Assembly (NCBI RefSeq): GCF_014640535.1
Contig: NZ_BMHD01000001.1
Location: 3,337,474-3,401,473, forward strand
DNA: 64,000 nucleotides
Direction: 5' to 3'
Origin: Cnuibacter physcomitrellae
GTDB lineage: Bacteria; Actinomycetota; Actinomycetes; Actinomycetales; Microbacteriaceae
Position 1 is the first letter of the stretch; each line of letters begins with the position of its first letter. Positions 35,601 through 45,354 of the stretch are shown piece after piece. The notes below the pieces were generated by a model. It did no database searches, was not told the origin of the DNA, and saw only the letters and a list, made by a program, of their open reading frames with translations. Both the position numbers and the translations under genes were made by a program.

Positions 35601-38600
35601 TTACGAGGTGCGGCGCCTCCTGAGGGTGAAGAGGGTGGCCGCGGTGCCCGCGAGGAGGGCGAGGGTGGCGAGGGCCAGGGGCCACGCCGGGGTGGCGCCG
35701 GTGGCGGCCAGCTGGGTCGAGCCGCTCCCCGTGCCCGGGGTGCCCGGGGTCGTGGGGTCGCCCGGGGTGGGCGGGGTCGGCGGGAGGGCCTGCGGCACCG
35801 CGATCGAGACCAGGGTGGAGAGGCCCGTGTCGCCGTAGGAGACGGCGCCCAGGTAGCGCGCCGGACCGTCGAGGCCCTGCCAGACCGCGTCGTAGGGGGA
35901 CTCCACACCGGCCGTTCCCTCGACCACCGTCGGGACGGTGGTGAGCGAGCCGCTCGCAGCCCTCGCGCTCGCGTCGCCGAGCAGGTACTCGAAGAGGTCC
36001 CAGGTGGCCGTCGTCGAGCCGGACGAGACGGCGTAGACGTCCACGGTCACACGGTAGGTGCCCGCCTGGGGAGCCTCGATGTCGACCCGTTCGTCGGCGG
36101 AGCCCGTCGCGGAGGTGTACGACGTGACCACGTCGCCGTTCTCATCGAGGAGGTCGACGAAGAGGTCCAGATCGGCCGTGTCGACCAGCGAGTCCAGATC
36201 GAACCGCGCGAAGGTCGTGCCCTCGGGCACGGTCATCTCGCTGATCGACTGCTCACCCTGCGGCAGCGTTCCGCTGTGACCGTCGGATGCGCTCGGGTCG
36301 AGCACCTGGGTGCCCTGTGCGAGCGGCGTGACCGAGAGCGGCAGCGGGCCGTCGACACCCGGGGTGATCGGCACGCTGACGCTGCCCGCGTTGCCCGTGC
36401 CGCTCACCTCGTAGGGAGCCGCGACCGCGACCGGCCGCACCGCGATCGGGCTGCGGGCCGTGTCTCCGCTCCCCGTCTCCGTCCAGATGAGGTATCCGGT
36501 GGCGAACTCGTCGAGCGGGGCGCCCGCCTCGTCGAACGTGACCGAGTACGACAGGGTCTCGCCCGGGCCGCTGAAGTCCAGCGTGGAGGGCGACACCGTC
36601 ACGTCGACACCGGGGACCGAGACGTCGGCCGTGTAGGAGCCGGCGGCCGTCGAGGTGACGGTGCGCGTGACGCTCTGCGTGCCGGCGAGCGACCCGATCG
36701 AGATCGAGGCCTGGTTCAGGTCGGACGGGTCGATCGGCTCGACACCGGTCGGCTCGGCGAAGACGTAGCCCTCGCCCTCCAGGAACGCGATCCAGTCGGA
36801 GGGGCCGCTGTCGTAGACGAAGCCGGGCTGGAACATCCGGGCCGGGTCGACATGGCCGGCGCCCTGGGCGAAGACGTCCGTCGAGTCGCTGCCGTCGAGC
36901 TCCTTCGCCGGGTACGACGAGGTCATCATCGCGGACCGGATGGTGGAGATCGAGGCGTTCGGATACTGCGTCAGGTAGAGCGCGGCGAGACCGGCGACGT
37001 GCGGCGCTGACATCGACGTGCCCGACTCGAACTGGAACGTCGGATCCTCGCCCTGGGGGTTGGCTCCATCGGCCAGGATCGACACACCGGGAGCGGTGAC
37101 GTCGGGCTTCAGCACGTCGGCGCCGTCGGCCTCGGCCGGGCCCCGCGACGAGAAGCCCGCCACCTGGGGAACCGGACGGACCACGCCCGTCGTGTTGCCC
37201 TGCACCAGCGTGACCGTGGCACCGGGGGTCGCGGCGTAGGCGTAGATCGCGTCGTACGCATCCGAGTCGATCTGGATCGACGGCACCGAGTGGTCGTCGG
37301 CGTGGATCGCGTTCGGGAACGGGTTCACGAGCAGCATCCCCACGCCGCCGGCGCGGGCCACCTCGGCCGACTTCGACACGCGGGCGGTGACCCCCGCCTC
37401 GCAGACGACGACCTTGCCCGCGGTCAGGGTCGGGTCGAGGCTGCCCGCCTCGCAGATCTGCGCGTCACCGTCGGCTCCGGCCACGGCGGACGACAGCACC
37501 AGCGGCGCGGTGAGCGGGTCGTGCACCGTGATGGAGGAGCCGGCGAACGAGGTGCCGTCGCCGAGCTCGGCGGTGGCCATGTAGGTCGGGATGGACGAGG
37601 CCGCGACCGTGGTGTACCACGGCGAGGCGTGGTCGAGGGTGCTGGCTCCCGGGCCGGAGTTGCCCGCCGACGCGGCGACGAAGACGCCCGCCGCAGCCGC
37701 GTTGAAGAAGGCCTGGTCCTCGAGCGAGAGGGTGCTGGTCGCGCTGCCGCCGCCGATCGAGAAGTTGATCACGTCGACGCCGTCGGCGACCGCCGCCTCG
37801 ATGGCCGCGAGGATCGACTCCGTGTAGCAGCCGTCGTCGGTGGTGGTGCCGTTGCCGTTCCAGCACACCTTGTACTCGGCGACCTTGGCGGCCGGGGCCA
37901 CGCCCGAGATGCTGCCGAAGTCGTAGTCGCCGATGGTGGCGTCGACGTCGGCGTTGCCGCCCGCGGTCGAGGTGGTGTGCGATCCGTGGCCGTCGCTGTC
38001 GCGCGGCGAGAGGTACTCGGGACGGTCGGCCGAGCCCACCTGGTCGTAGAGCGACGTGGGCAGGAACCACCGGGCACCGATGAGCTTCGTGTTGCACTCG
38101 CCGCCGGTCCACTGCGGGTCGGCGTTCGCGGGCACGGGCCCGGCGACGCCGGTCTCGCACTCGCCGGAGAACGTGGAGCCGTCCGACTTGGCGAACGTGA
38201 TCCGTCCGTCCTGGAGGTAGGGAGCCGCTCCCGCGGTCGTGCCGAGCGGGTCGCCGGCGAACGAGGGGTTCTCCGGCGCGACACCGGTGTCGAGGTCGCC
38301 GATCACGATGCCCGCACCGGCCGCCTGAGCTCCGCCGAGCTCGGACCAGACGCCGTCGGCACCGGTGAGCCCGAGGAAGTCGATCGACGACTCCTGGCCG
38401 GTGTCGGGGAAGGGGGTGAGTGCCGCGGGTGCGACGGGGGCCGAGGGCGCCGCCGCTGCGGCGGGCGCGGCCGCTGCGGCGCGATCGATGTACTGCACCT
38501 CGCTCTTCGTGACGGCGGCGACGTCCTTGCGCGCGGCGAGCTCGGAGGCCTGCGCACCCGTGAGGTTCGTCGAGAAGCCGTTGAGCGTCAGCGTGTAGCT

Positions 38601-38993
38601 GTAGTCGACGGCGGCGCCGACGGAGGACGCCACCGACTCCTGCTGCGACTCGAGGTGCTCCGAGTAGGCCTCCACCTCGGGCTCCGCGGCGCGGAGCTGC
38701 TCTCCCTGCGCGGGCGCGGTCGCTGCGAACCCCTCGTCGCCCTGATAGGTGGCGGCGGGGTCGTCGACGAGCGTGACGATGTAGGTGCCGTCGTCGTAGG
38801 AGACGGGGTCCGAAGGACCGGCAGACGGACGCGTCACGGTGCCGGTGGGTGCGGCCGAGGCAGGGGCGATGGCGAGAGCGCTGGCGGCGACGAGCGCGGT
38901 GACCGCCACGGCCACCCCCGCTCCTCTCGCCGCGCGGCCTCCGAGCCGCTGCACTCGTTCTGGACGCTGGGGTGACGCGTGGGGTGGGCGCAC
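35601..38993 (-). CDS. Secreted, wall-anchored subtilisin-like serine protease
   Basis: About 1130 residues. A Sec signal (hydrophobic VAVAVTALVAASALAIAPASA) is followed by an I9-type propeptide (TYIVTLVDDPAAT...), then the S8 catalytic triad: Asp in GDLDTGVAPENPSF, His in SDGHGSHTTSTAGG, and Ser in ESGTSMSAPHVAGLAALYL. A PA domain is inserted before the Ser, and Fn3-like and PPC-like beta domains follow. The C-terminus has a Pro/Thr/Gly linker, an LAATG sortase motif, a hydrophobic helix and RRRR, so it is anchored to peptidoglycan by an LAxTG-type sortase. I chose GTG at 38993 as start; ATG at 39056 is an alternative. It probably degrades external protein. Confidence 0.93.
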   Translation of the reverse strand: MRPPHASPQRPERVQRLGGRAARGAGVAVAVTALVAASALAIAPASAAPTGTVTRPSAGPSDPVSYDDGTYIVTLVDDPAATYQGDEGFAATAPAQGEQLRAAEPEVEAYSEHLESQQESVASSVGAAVDYSYTLTLNGFSTNLTGAQASELAARKDVAAVTKSEVQYIDRAAAAAPAAAAAPSAPVAPAALTPFPDTGQESSIDFLGLTGADGVWSELGGAQAAGAGIVIGDLDTGVAPENPSFAGDPLGTTAGAAPYLQDGRITFAKSDGSTFSGECETGVAGPVPANADPQWTGGECNTKLIGARWFLPTSLYDQVGSADRPEYLSPRDSDGHGSHTTSTAGGNADVDATIGDYDFGSISGVAPAAKVAEYKVCWNGNGTTTDDGCYTESILAAIEAAVADGVDVINFSIGGGSATSTLSLEDQAFFNAAAAGVFVAASAGNSGPGASTLDHASPWYTTVAASSIPTYMATAELGDGTSFAGSSITVHDPLTAPLVLSSAVAGADGDAQICEAGSLDPTLTAGKVVVCEAGVTARVSKSAEVARAGGVGMLLVNPFPNAIHADDHSVPSIQIDSDAYDAIYAYAATPGATVTLVQGNTTGVVRPVPQVAGFSSRGPAEADGADVLKPDVTAPGVSILADGANPQGEDPTFQFESGTSMSAPHVAGLAALYLTQYPNASISTIRSAMMTSSYPAKELDGSDSTDVFAQGAGHVDPARMFQPGFVYDSGPSDWIAFLEGEGYVFAEPTGVEPIDPSDLNQASISIGSLAGTQSVTRTVTSTAAGSYTADVSVPGVDVTVSPSTLDFSGPGETLSYSVTFDEAGAPLDEFATGYLIWTETGSGDTARSPIAVRPVAVAAPYEVSGTGNAGSVSVPITPGVDGPLPLSVTPLAQGTQVLDPSASDGHSGTLPQGEQSISEMTVPEGTTFARFDLDSLVDTADLDLFVDLLDENGDVVTSYTSATGSADERVDIEAPQAGTYRVTVDVYAVSSGSTTATWDLFEYLLGDASARAASGSLTTVPTVVEGTAGVESPYDAVWQGLDGPARYLGAVSYGDTGLSTLVSIAVPQALPPTPPTPGDPTTPGTPGTGSGSTQLAATGATPAWPLALATLALLAGTAATLFTLRRRRTS

Positions 38994-39113
38994 GAAGACC
39001 GGCTTTCTGCAGAGGGGGTGAATCCACCGAACTTGTGAGCTCGGTATGAATGTCATCCGATTATGCGGAGAAATCCATTCCAACGGCAGTCTTTCTGTTT
39101 GCCGCGGATTCGG

Positions 39114-40037
39114 TTACTGTTCGCCCCCGTTCGGGGTACGAACGAGCAATGCCCTGGATCGGCGCCGACGGGCCGTCCTGGCGACGACCGCCGAGAGCGC
39201 GGGCTGACCGAGGAGCACGCCCGCGGCCACGAGGCAGAGGCCCACCACCTGACGCGGGGTGAAGGACTCGCCGGCCAGCACCGTGCCCAGGACGACCCCG
39301 GTGGCGGGGTTGAGCAGCCCGATGAGGCCGACGACGCCCGCATCGAGGTGCTTCAGGCCGCTGAACCAGCACGCGAAGGCGATCGCGCCGGCCACGATGC
39401 TCACGAAGGCGAACCCGCCGAGGGAGACCGCGTCGATGGCGGGTGGAGCGCCCTCGATCAGGAGCGCCGGCGGCAGGAGGACCAGGCCTCCCGCGATCAG
39501 CTGCCAGGCGGACAGCGACAGCGCGTCGACGCCGTCGCTCCAGCGGCGCGCCAGCACGAACCCGACGGAGGACATCAGCATCGCGGTGAGGGAGGCTGCG
39601 AGGCCCCAGCCGTCGATCGATCCGCCGCCGCCGGCCAGCATGACGACGACGCCGGCGATCCCCAGCGCCGCTCCGACCACCGCCGGGATGGCGGGACGCT
39701 GGGCGAGGAGCGCCCAGCCCAGCAGCATCAGCGGCACGGGGGACAGCGCCATCACCGTCGAGGCGATGCTCGTCGGGAGCAGCTGAGCCGCGACGTAGAC
39801 GAGAGCGAAGAAGGCGCCCATGTTGAGGGTGCCGAGCACCAGCGAGCGCCACCACCAGGATCCGCGCGGAAGTCGTCTGGTCACGGCGAGCAGGATCAGC
39901 CCGGCGGGGAGTGCCCGCAGTGCTCCGCCCCAGAACGGGTAGCCGTGCGGGAGGAGGTGGAGGGTGACGAAGTACGTCGCCCCCCACGCGATGGGCGCCA
40001 CGGCCGTGATCGCGGCCCAACGCCAAGTAGCTTCCAT
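39114..40037 (-). CDS. EamA/DMT-family transporter
   Basis: 307 residues with ten predicted helices in two five-helix EamA repeats (AITAVAPIAWGATYFVTLHLL and LAASLTAMLMSSVGFVLARRW begin each half). Such proteins export amino acids or other metabolites. It is divergent from a MarR gene and its start codon lies inside a palindrome (CTTCCATGGAAG), so MarR binding would block it directly. The TAAAGT hexamer seven bases upstream sets the ATG. The stop is TAA, rare in this window. Confidence 0.92.
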   Translation of the reverse strand: MEATWRWAAITAVAPIAWGATYFVTLHLLPHGYPFWGGALRALPAGLILLAVTRRLPRGSWWWRSLVLGTLNMGAFFALVYVAAQLLPTSIASTVMALSPVPLMLLGWALLAQRPAIPAVVGAALGIAGVVVMLAGGGGSIDGWGLAASLTAMLMSSVGFVLARRWSDGVDALSLSAWQLIAGGLVLLPPALLIEGAPPAIDAVSLGGFAFVSIVAGAIAFACWFSGLKHLDAGVVGLIGLLNPATGVVLGTVLAGESFTPRQVVGLCLVAAGVLLGQPALSAVVARTARRRRSRALLVRTPNGGEQ

Positions 40038-40070
40038 GGAAGGTACTTTACCTTCCGCGGAAGGTATTGT
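40031..40070. promoter_or_regulatory. Divergent promoter with two MarR operators
   Basis: Palindromes CTTCCATGGAAG (40031-40042) and CCTTCCGCGGAAGG (40051-40064) share the half-site CTTCC/GGAAG, and their centres are 21 bases apart, two helical turns. The leaderless -10 for the transporter (TAAAGT, minus strand, 40045-40050) and for MarR (TATTGT, 40065-40070, six bases before GTG 40077) lie between and beside them, so one regulator can close both genes. Confidence 0.75.
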
Positions 40071-40076
40071 CGAGGT

Positions 40077-40580
40077 GTGAGCGACGAGGCGCCGGACCGG
40101 GTGGCGCGCATCCAGGAGGAGTGGCGCCGGGAGCGCCCCGACCTCGATCCTTCGCCCCAGGGTGTCATCGGGCGACTGCACCGGACAGCGGGTCTCCTCA
40201 CCGACGAGCTCGTCGAGGTGTACTCGGCGCACGGGCTGGGGGAGGGCGACTTCGACGTGCTCGCCACCCTGCGGCGAGCGGGGGAGCCCTTCGAGCGGGC
40301 TCCCGGCGACCTCGCCGAGCACACCATGGTGACCAGCGGGGCCATGTCGAAGCGCATCGACCGTCTCGAGGCCGCCGGGCTCGTCACGCGCCGGGCGAGC
40401 GAGACGGATGGCCGCGGGAGGGTGGTCGCCCTCACGGCGCGCGGACGAGAGGTGATCGACGCCGCCTTCGCCGATCACCTGGCCAACGAGCGCCGTCTGG
40501 TGGCGATGCTCGATCCGGACGATCGCGCGGCGCTGGAGCGCATCCTCGCCGGATGGCTGCGCTCGCTCGGCGGCGACTGA
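40077..40580 (+). CDS. MarR-family transcriptional regulator
   Basis: 167 residues from a GTG start. The winged helix is clear: GLGEGDFDVLATLRRAGEPF, LAEHTMVTSGAMSKRIDRLEAAGLVTRRASETDGRGRVVALTARGREVI. An N-terminal and a C-terminal helix for dimerisation flank it. It faces the EamA transporter across a 39-base divergent promoter with two palindromic operators, so it most likely represses both until it binds a ligand. Confidence 0.93.
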   Translation: MSDEAPDRVARIQEEWRRERPDLDPSPQGVIGRLHRTAGLLTDELVEVYSAHGLGEGDFDVLATLRRAGEPFERAPGDLAEHTMVTSGAMSKRIDRLEAAGLVTRRASETDGRGRVVALTARGREVIDAAFADHLANERRLVAMLDPDDRAALERILAGWLRSLGGD

Positions 40581-40646
40581 GGCGGCGTCGGCAGTCGCCG
40601 CGCGTCGTCAGGAGTCGCGCGCGCGGCCAGCGGGCGAGGGCGGCCG

Positions 40647-41525
40647 TCAGTATCCGAGGGCGGCGCGGATGCGGTCGCGCTGAGCGACGAGGTCGGGATA
40701 GTCCTGGAAGAAGAGGACCTTCTGGGCGCGGACCGCGCGCCCATCGTCGTCGCGGGGCGAGTGACCCGGCTCGTCGGCCGTGACGTACACGGCCCAGCTC
40801 TCGGCGAAGTCCTCGATCCCGCTCGTGGCGGCGTACCGGCTGACGAACGCATCGAAGCCGCCGTTCTCGCGGAACCAGGCGTCGACCTCGTCGTCGTCGC
40901 CGGGGTCGGGCCAGGACGACTCGGCGGGCCAGAAGCGTTCGAGGAAGGCGGCGATGTAGGAGTCGTCGTGCGCGCATCCCTCCGGCATGTCGATCGTCGG
41001 GCAGCTGCCCTTCGCCTCGGAGACCTGGTCGAGCGACAGGCTCAGGACGTGCCCGAACTCGTGGATGAGCGTCAGCTCGAGCTCGTCGCGATCCTCGGCG
41101 AACGCGAGGTTGACGTCGAGCGCCCAGGTCTTGCCCGACCTCGTGTCTCGCCAGACGGATGCCAAGACGGTGTCCTGGTCGTCGTCGAAGACGGCGAACG
41201 CGTCCATCCGCGACACGTCGTCCCCGGCGATCCGGGCGAAGAGGTCCCACACCTCGTTCACCACGGCGTCCGGTTCGGTGCCGTCCGCGCTCGCGCCGAG
41301 CTGACCGGCGGTGACCGGGAACAGGAGCTCGTCGTCCGAGGAGAGGCCGGCGTACGGGGCGGTGTCGTCGACGACGAGCTCGGGGTCGGAGTGCTGTCCG
41401 CGGTCGAGGAGCGTGGAGGCCAGCCGTACCCCGCCGATGATGGCGGCCGCGGAGACGCTCCAGGTCACGAGGCCCACCACGACGGCCACGCAGGCGACCA
41501 GCGTGAGGAGGGCGCGGCGGCTCAT
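40647..41525 (-). CDS. Membrane-anchored or secreted zinc metallopeptidase of unclear family
   Basis: 292 residues. An N-terminal hydrophobic stretch (LLTLVACVAVVVGLVTWSVSAAAI, about 5-29) acts as signal or anchor. The active site is LIHEFGHVLSL (HExxH, about 155), followed much later by EDFAESWAVYV, whose Glu is a plausible third zinc ligand as in gluzincins. Two cysteines (CPTIDMPEGC) in between may form a disulfide. It has its own TACTGT leaderless promoter and is divergent from pip. I cannot assign it to a named peptidase family. Confidence 0.75.
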   Translation of the reverse strand: MSRRALLTLVACVAVVVGLVTWSVSAAAIIGGVRLASTLLDRGQHSDPELVVDDTAPYAGLSSDDELLFPVTAGQLGASADGTEPDAVVNEVWDLFARIAGDDVSRMDAFAVFDDDQDTVLASVWRDTRSGKTWALDVNLAFAEDRDELELTLIHEFGHVLSLSLDQVSEAKGSCPTIDMPEGCAHDDSYIAAFLERFWPAESSWPDPGDDDEVDAWFRENGGFDAFVSRYAATSGIEDFAESWAVYVTADEPGHSPRDDDGRAVRAQKVLFFQDYPDLVAQRDRIRAALGY

Positions 41526-41532
41526 GATCGGC

Positions 41533-41538
41533 ACAGTA
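41533..41538 (-). promoter_or_regulatory. Leaderless -10 (TACTGT, minus strand)
   Basis: TACTGT, seven bases, then the ATG of the metallopeptidase gene. Confidence 0.55.
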
Positions 41539-41596
41539 CCACCGGCGCCGGCGACGACGCCCGGTGCGAGGGCCGCGGGCGCGCAGCGGCCCAGGC

Positions 41597-42586
<990 letters not shown>

Positions 42587-42643
42587 GCGCGGCGCGCTCC
42601 GCGTCGCGCCCCGCCCGCTCTCGGGGGGCAGGAGCACGTGAGG

Positions 42644-43087
42644 TCAGGAGAGGTCGGTGATGACCTTCTCGACGCGGCGGGCTCGGGTGTCGGCGGCCTT
42701 CGCCTGCCCGATCGGGTCGACGAACGCGCGCTGCCTGCTGTACGAGAGCGCCGCGAACGCCTCGGCGGCAGCGGGGTTCGCGGCGAGCGCGGCGGCGAGG
42801 TCGTCGGGCACCTCCACGGTGCGCGGCGCGTCGTCCTTCTCGAGCGTCACCGTGATCGTGTCGCCCGCGGCGATGCCACCCGCCTTGGCGCGGATCTCGG
42901 CGCTCACCGGGATCTTCGCGGTGTCGCCCATGAACGCGACGGTGCTCGGGTAGGTGTGGTCGTTGATCGTCACCGACACCGGGATGCGGCGGCCGCCTCC
43001 GAGCGCCTCGATCACCTCGGCGGGCACGTCGATGCCCGTCGCGGTCTTCCCCGCGCCCACCAGTGTCGTCTCGAACGTCACGCTCAT
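42644..43087 (-). CDS. DUF1905/YdeI-like domain protein
   Basis: 147 residues. The N-terminal beta-rich DUF1905 domain (about 1-85: FETTLVGAGKTATGIDVP, GGGRRIPVSVTINDHTYPSTVA) is followed by a helical C-terminus with the YdeI/OmpD-associated motif ALSYSRQRAFVDPIGQAKAADTRARRVEKVI. Function unknown, probably cytoplasmic. TAGCGT six bases upstream on the minus strand sets the ATG. Confidence 0.85.
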   Translation of the reverse strand: MSVTFETTLVGAGKTATGIDVPAEVIEALGGGRRIPVSVTINDHTYPSTVAFMGDTAKIPVSAEIRAKAGGIAAGDTITVTLEKDDAPRTVEVPDDLAAALAANPAAAEAFAALSYSRQRAFVDPIGQAKAADTRARRVEKVITDLS

Positions 43088-43093
43088 GCGCGA

Positions 43094-43099
43094 ACGCTA
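43094..43099 (-). promoter_or_regulatory. Leaderless -10 (TAGCGT, minus strand)
   Basis: TAGCGT, six bases, then the ATG of the DUF1905 gene. Confidence 0.6.
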
Positions 43100-43138
43100 G
43101 CGCGAGGGGCGACACGGGCTCAAGAGGCCGGATCGCAG

Positions 43139-43144
43139 TAGCGT
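43139..43144 (+). promoter_or_regulatory. Leaderless -10 (TAGCGT)
   Basis: TAGCGT, seven bases, then the ATG at 43152. It is nearly a mirror image of the promoter of the divergent DUF1905 gene. Confidence 0.6.
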
Positions 43145-43151
43145 CAGGCCC

Positions 43152-44042
43152 ATGACCTTCGACGAACGCTCCCGCCTCGATCCCAGCAAGGTCTCGAAGC
43201 GGCGCACCACCGGGATCGCCGTCGGCGGCGGGAGCGCGCTCGTCGTCATCGGGCTGATCGTGCTGTCGCAGTTCCTCGGCGTCGACCTCACGGGGCTGGC
43301 CGGGGTCGCGGGCGGCGGCGGAGCGGGCTCCGGCCCGGTGCAGGAGGAGTCGCTCGACCGCTGCACCACCGGCGAGGCCGCCAACGCCGACACCGAGTGC
43401 CTGATGGTGGGCGCGGCCAACTCGCTCGATGTGTACTGGGCGGACGAGGCTCCCGCGCTCGGGCTGTCCTACCGGTCTCCCGCCGACTTCGTGCTGTTCT
43501 CCGGCCAGACCTCGACCGGATGCGGGTCCGCGACGAGCGCCGTCGGCCCCTTCTACTGCCCGGCCGACGAGACCATCTACCTCGACACGTCGTTCTTCGA
43601 CGAGCTGCGCTCGCGGTTCGGGGCGAACGGCGGGACGCTGGCCCAGATGTACGTGGTGGCGCACGAGTGGGGGCACCACATCCAGCGCCTCGCCGGTGGC
43701 GTGGACGGCACCGATCGCGGCACGGGCGCGGGGTCCGAATCGGTGCGCACGGAGCTGCAGGCCGACTGCTACGCCGGCGCCTGGGCTGCCGCGGCCTCGT
43801 CCACGACCGACCAGAACGGCGTGGCGTTCCTCGAGCCGCTGACGAAGGAGCAGATCGCCGACGCGCTCGACGCGGCCTCAGTGATCGGCGACGACCGCAT
43901 CCAGCAGCAGTCGGGAGGCGGAATCGACCCCGACACCTGGACCCACGGCTCCTCCGCCTCGCGTCAGAAGTGGTTCCAGACGGGCTTCGACTCGGGCCCC
44001 TCCGCCTGCGACACCTTCTCGGTGCCCGAGACGGCCCTCTGA
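43152..44042 (+). CDS. Neutral zinc metallopeptidase (YpfJ/KPN_02809 family)
   Basis: 296 residues. It starts with a cytoplasmic basic segment, one membrane helix (about 24-44) and a Gly-rich linker, then an extracytoplasmic peptidase domain: CPADETIYLDTSFFDELRSRFG, the zinc site VVAHEWGHHIQRL (about residue 175) and ELQADCYAGAWA with the third ligand. FSVPETAL ends the protein as in family members. The physiological substrate is unknown. It has its own leaderless promoter and no operon partner. Confidence 0.93.
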   Translation: MTFDERSRLDPSKVSKRRTTGIAVGGGSALVVIGLIVLSQFLGVDLTGLAGVAGGGGAGSGPVQEESLDRCTTGEAANADTECLMVGAANSLDVYWADEAPALGLSYRSPADFVLFSGQTSTGCGSATSAVGPFYCPADETIYLDTSFFDELRSRFGANGGTLAQMYVVAHEWGHHIQRLAGGVDGTDRGTGAGSESVRTELQADCYAGAWAAAASSTTDQNGVAFLEPLTKEQIADALDAASVIGDDRIQQQSGGGIDPDTWTHGSSASRQKWFQTGFDSGPSACDTFSVPETAL

Positions 44043-44087
44043 CCCGACGCGACCCGGCTGCCCGGGCCGCCGCTCGGAACCCTGGCG

Positions 44088-45239
44088 TCAGCGCCGCGGC
44101 CAGTCCCAGGGCGGCACGTCGAGGACCCCGAACCCCTCGAGGCGGGTCGCGCCCTGCACCTTCTGCAGGGTGAGCGACATCGCGTCGGGGACGTCGGCGG
44201 CGAGGAGGTCGGCGAGCGCCGCGGAGTGCGTGATGACGATCACCTGGCTGGATCCCACCGCGCCCGCGATGAGGTGTGCGAGGGCGGGCAGCAGGTCGAC
44301 GTGCAGCCCGGTCTCGGGCTCGTTGAGGACCATGAGGCCGGGTGGATCGGGGCTGAGCAGCGCCGTGGCGAGGAGGACGAACCGCAGTGTGCCGTCGGAC
44401 AGCTCCGCGGCCGTGAGCGGCCGAAGGAGGCCGCGCTGGTGCAGCTCCAGCGTGAACACACCGTCGCTGGACCTGACCGAGAGCCGTGATCCCGGGAACG
44501 CGGAGTCGATCGCCTCCTCAAGACGCCCGGCGTCGCCCTGCTCGAGGATGGTCTGGACCGCGGCGGCGACGTCGCTCCCATCGCCGGCCACAGCGACCGT
44601 GCGGGTGCCGATCTGCGGCAGCCGCGCCGGAGACGCGGCGTCGGTCCGGAGGTTGTCGTAGAAGCGCCAGCCGCGCATCCGGATGCGGAGCGAGGCCGCC
44701 TCGGGGACGGCATCCGCATCCGCGACCTCGCTGAGGATGCTGCGGTGCACGCCCACGGGCCGGGACAGGTCGGACCAGGAGCCGTCGCGCACCCGGACGT
44801 GGGTGCGGCGGCGATCGACGAGGAGGGCCGCCGGGCGAGCGACCGGGCCCGCGAAGACCTGCTCGATCTTGATCTCGGGATCGCGCTGGAAGAGGGAGCG
44901 CGGGTCGCCTCCGGCGAGACCCAGGTCGACGACGTACCCCAGGTCGTCGGAGGCGAACCCCAGCCGGAGGCTGATCCGGCCCTTCCTCACGGTCCCCTGC
45001 GCCGATGACCCGGGCCCCGCGGGCGTCTCGGGCCCGGCCCAGAGCACGTCGTCGAGCCCGCCCTCGCGGGCGAGCGACGCGATCGCCGTGTCGTCGGCGA
45101 GCCCGGCGACGAGTCGCAGCGCGCGGTACAGGCTCGACTTGCCGGTGCCGTTCGCGCCGTGCACCACGGTGAGGGGCCCGAGCGGCGCGACGAGGTCGAC
45201 GAGCGAGCGGTAGCCGGACACGGCGACGGTGGTGAGCAC
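44088..45239 (-). CDS. AAA-family ATPase (AAA_21, SMC/RecF-like)
   Basis: 383 residues. It starts VLTTVAVSGYRSLVDL, then Walker A HGANGTGKSSLYRAL (about 27-41), an extended middle, signature-like ELSDGTLRFVLLATAL, Walker B LMVLNEPETGLHVDLLP, and THSAALADLL. This is the single-chain ATPase type seen in OLD-like and defence ATPases, but no nuclease or TOPRIM domain is attached and no partner gene lies next to it, so I assign no role. GTG at 45239 has GGGAGGA about eight bases upstream. Confidence 0.85.
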   Translation of the reverse strand: MLTTVAVSGYRSLVDLVAPLGPLTVVHGANGTGKSSLYRALRLVAGLADDTAIASLAREGGLDDVLWAGPETPAGPGSSAQGTVRKGRISLRLGFASDDLGYVVDLGLAGGDPRSLFQRDPEIKIEQVFAGPVARPAALLVDRRRTHVRVRDGSWSDLSRPVGVHRSILSEVADADAVPEAASLRIRMRGWRFYDNLRTDAASPARLPQIGTRTVAVAGDGSDVAAAVQTILEQGDAGRLEEAIDSAFPGSRLSVRSSDGVFTLELHQRGLLRPLTAAELSDGTLRFVLLATALLSPDPPGLMVLNEPETGLHVDLLPALAHLIAGAVGSSQVIVITHSAALADLLAADVPDAMSLTLQKVQGATRLEGFGVLDVPPWDWPRR

Positions 45240-45261
45240 CCCTCGATCCTCCCGCGGCCCC

Positions 45262-45306
45262 CCGACACCGCACCAGCGCACTCCGGCGGACCTCTGACGG
45301 TGTCGG
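45262..45306. repeat. Inverted repeat in a divergent promoter region
   Basis: CCGACACCG (45262-45270) and CGGTGTCGG (45298-45306) are exact reverse complements, 27 bases apart, between the divergent ATPase and DUF952 genes. A regulator site or a chance pairing are both possible. Confidence 0.35.
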
Positions 45307-45354
45307 TCACCCCCGGTGGCGGGGAGTGGGGTGACGAGGGGAGAGGATGGAGGC

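Noticed and set aside
44088-45239. Phage-defence system around the AAA ATPase
   Set aside because: The ATPase stands alone, with no nuclease, TOPRIM or reverse-transcriptase partner and with unrelated neighbours on both sides.
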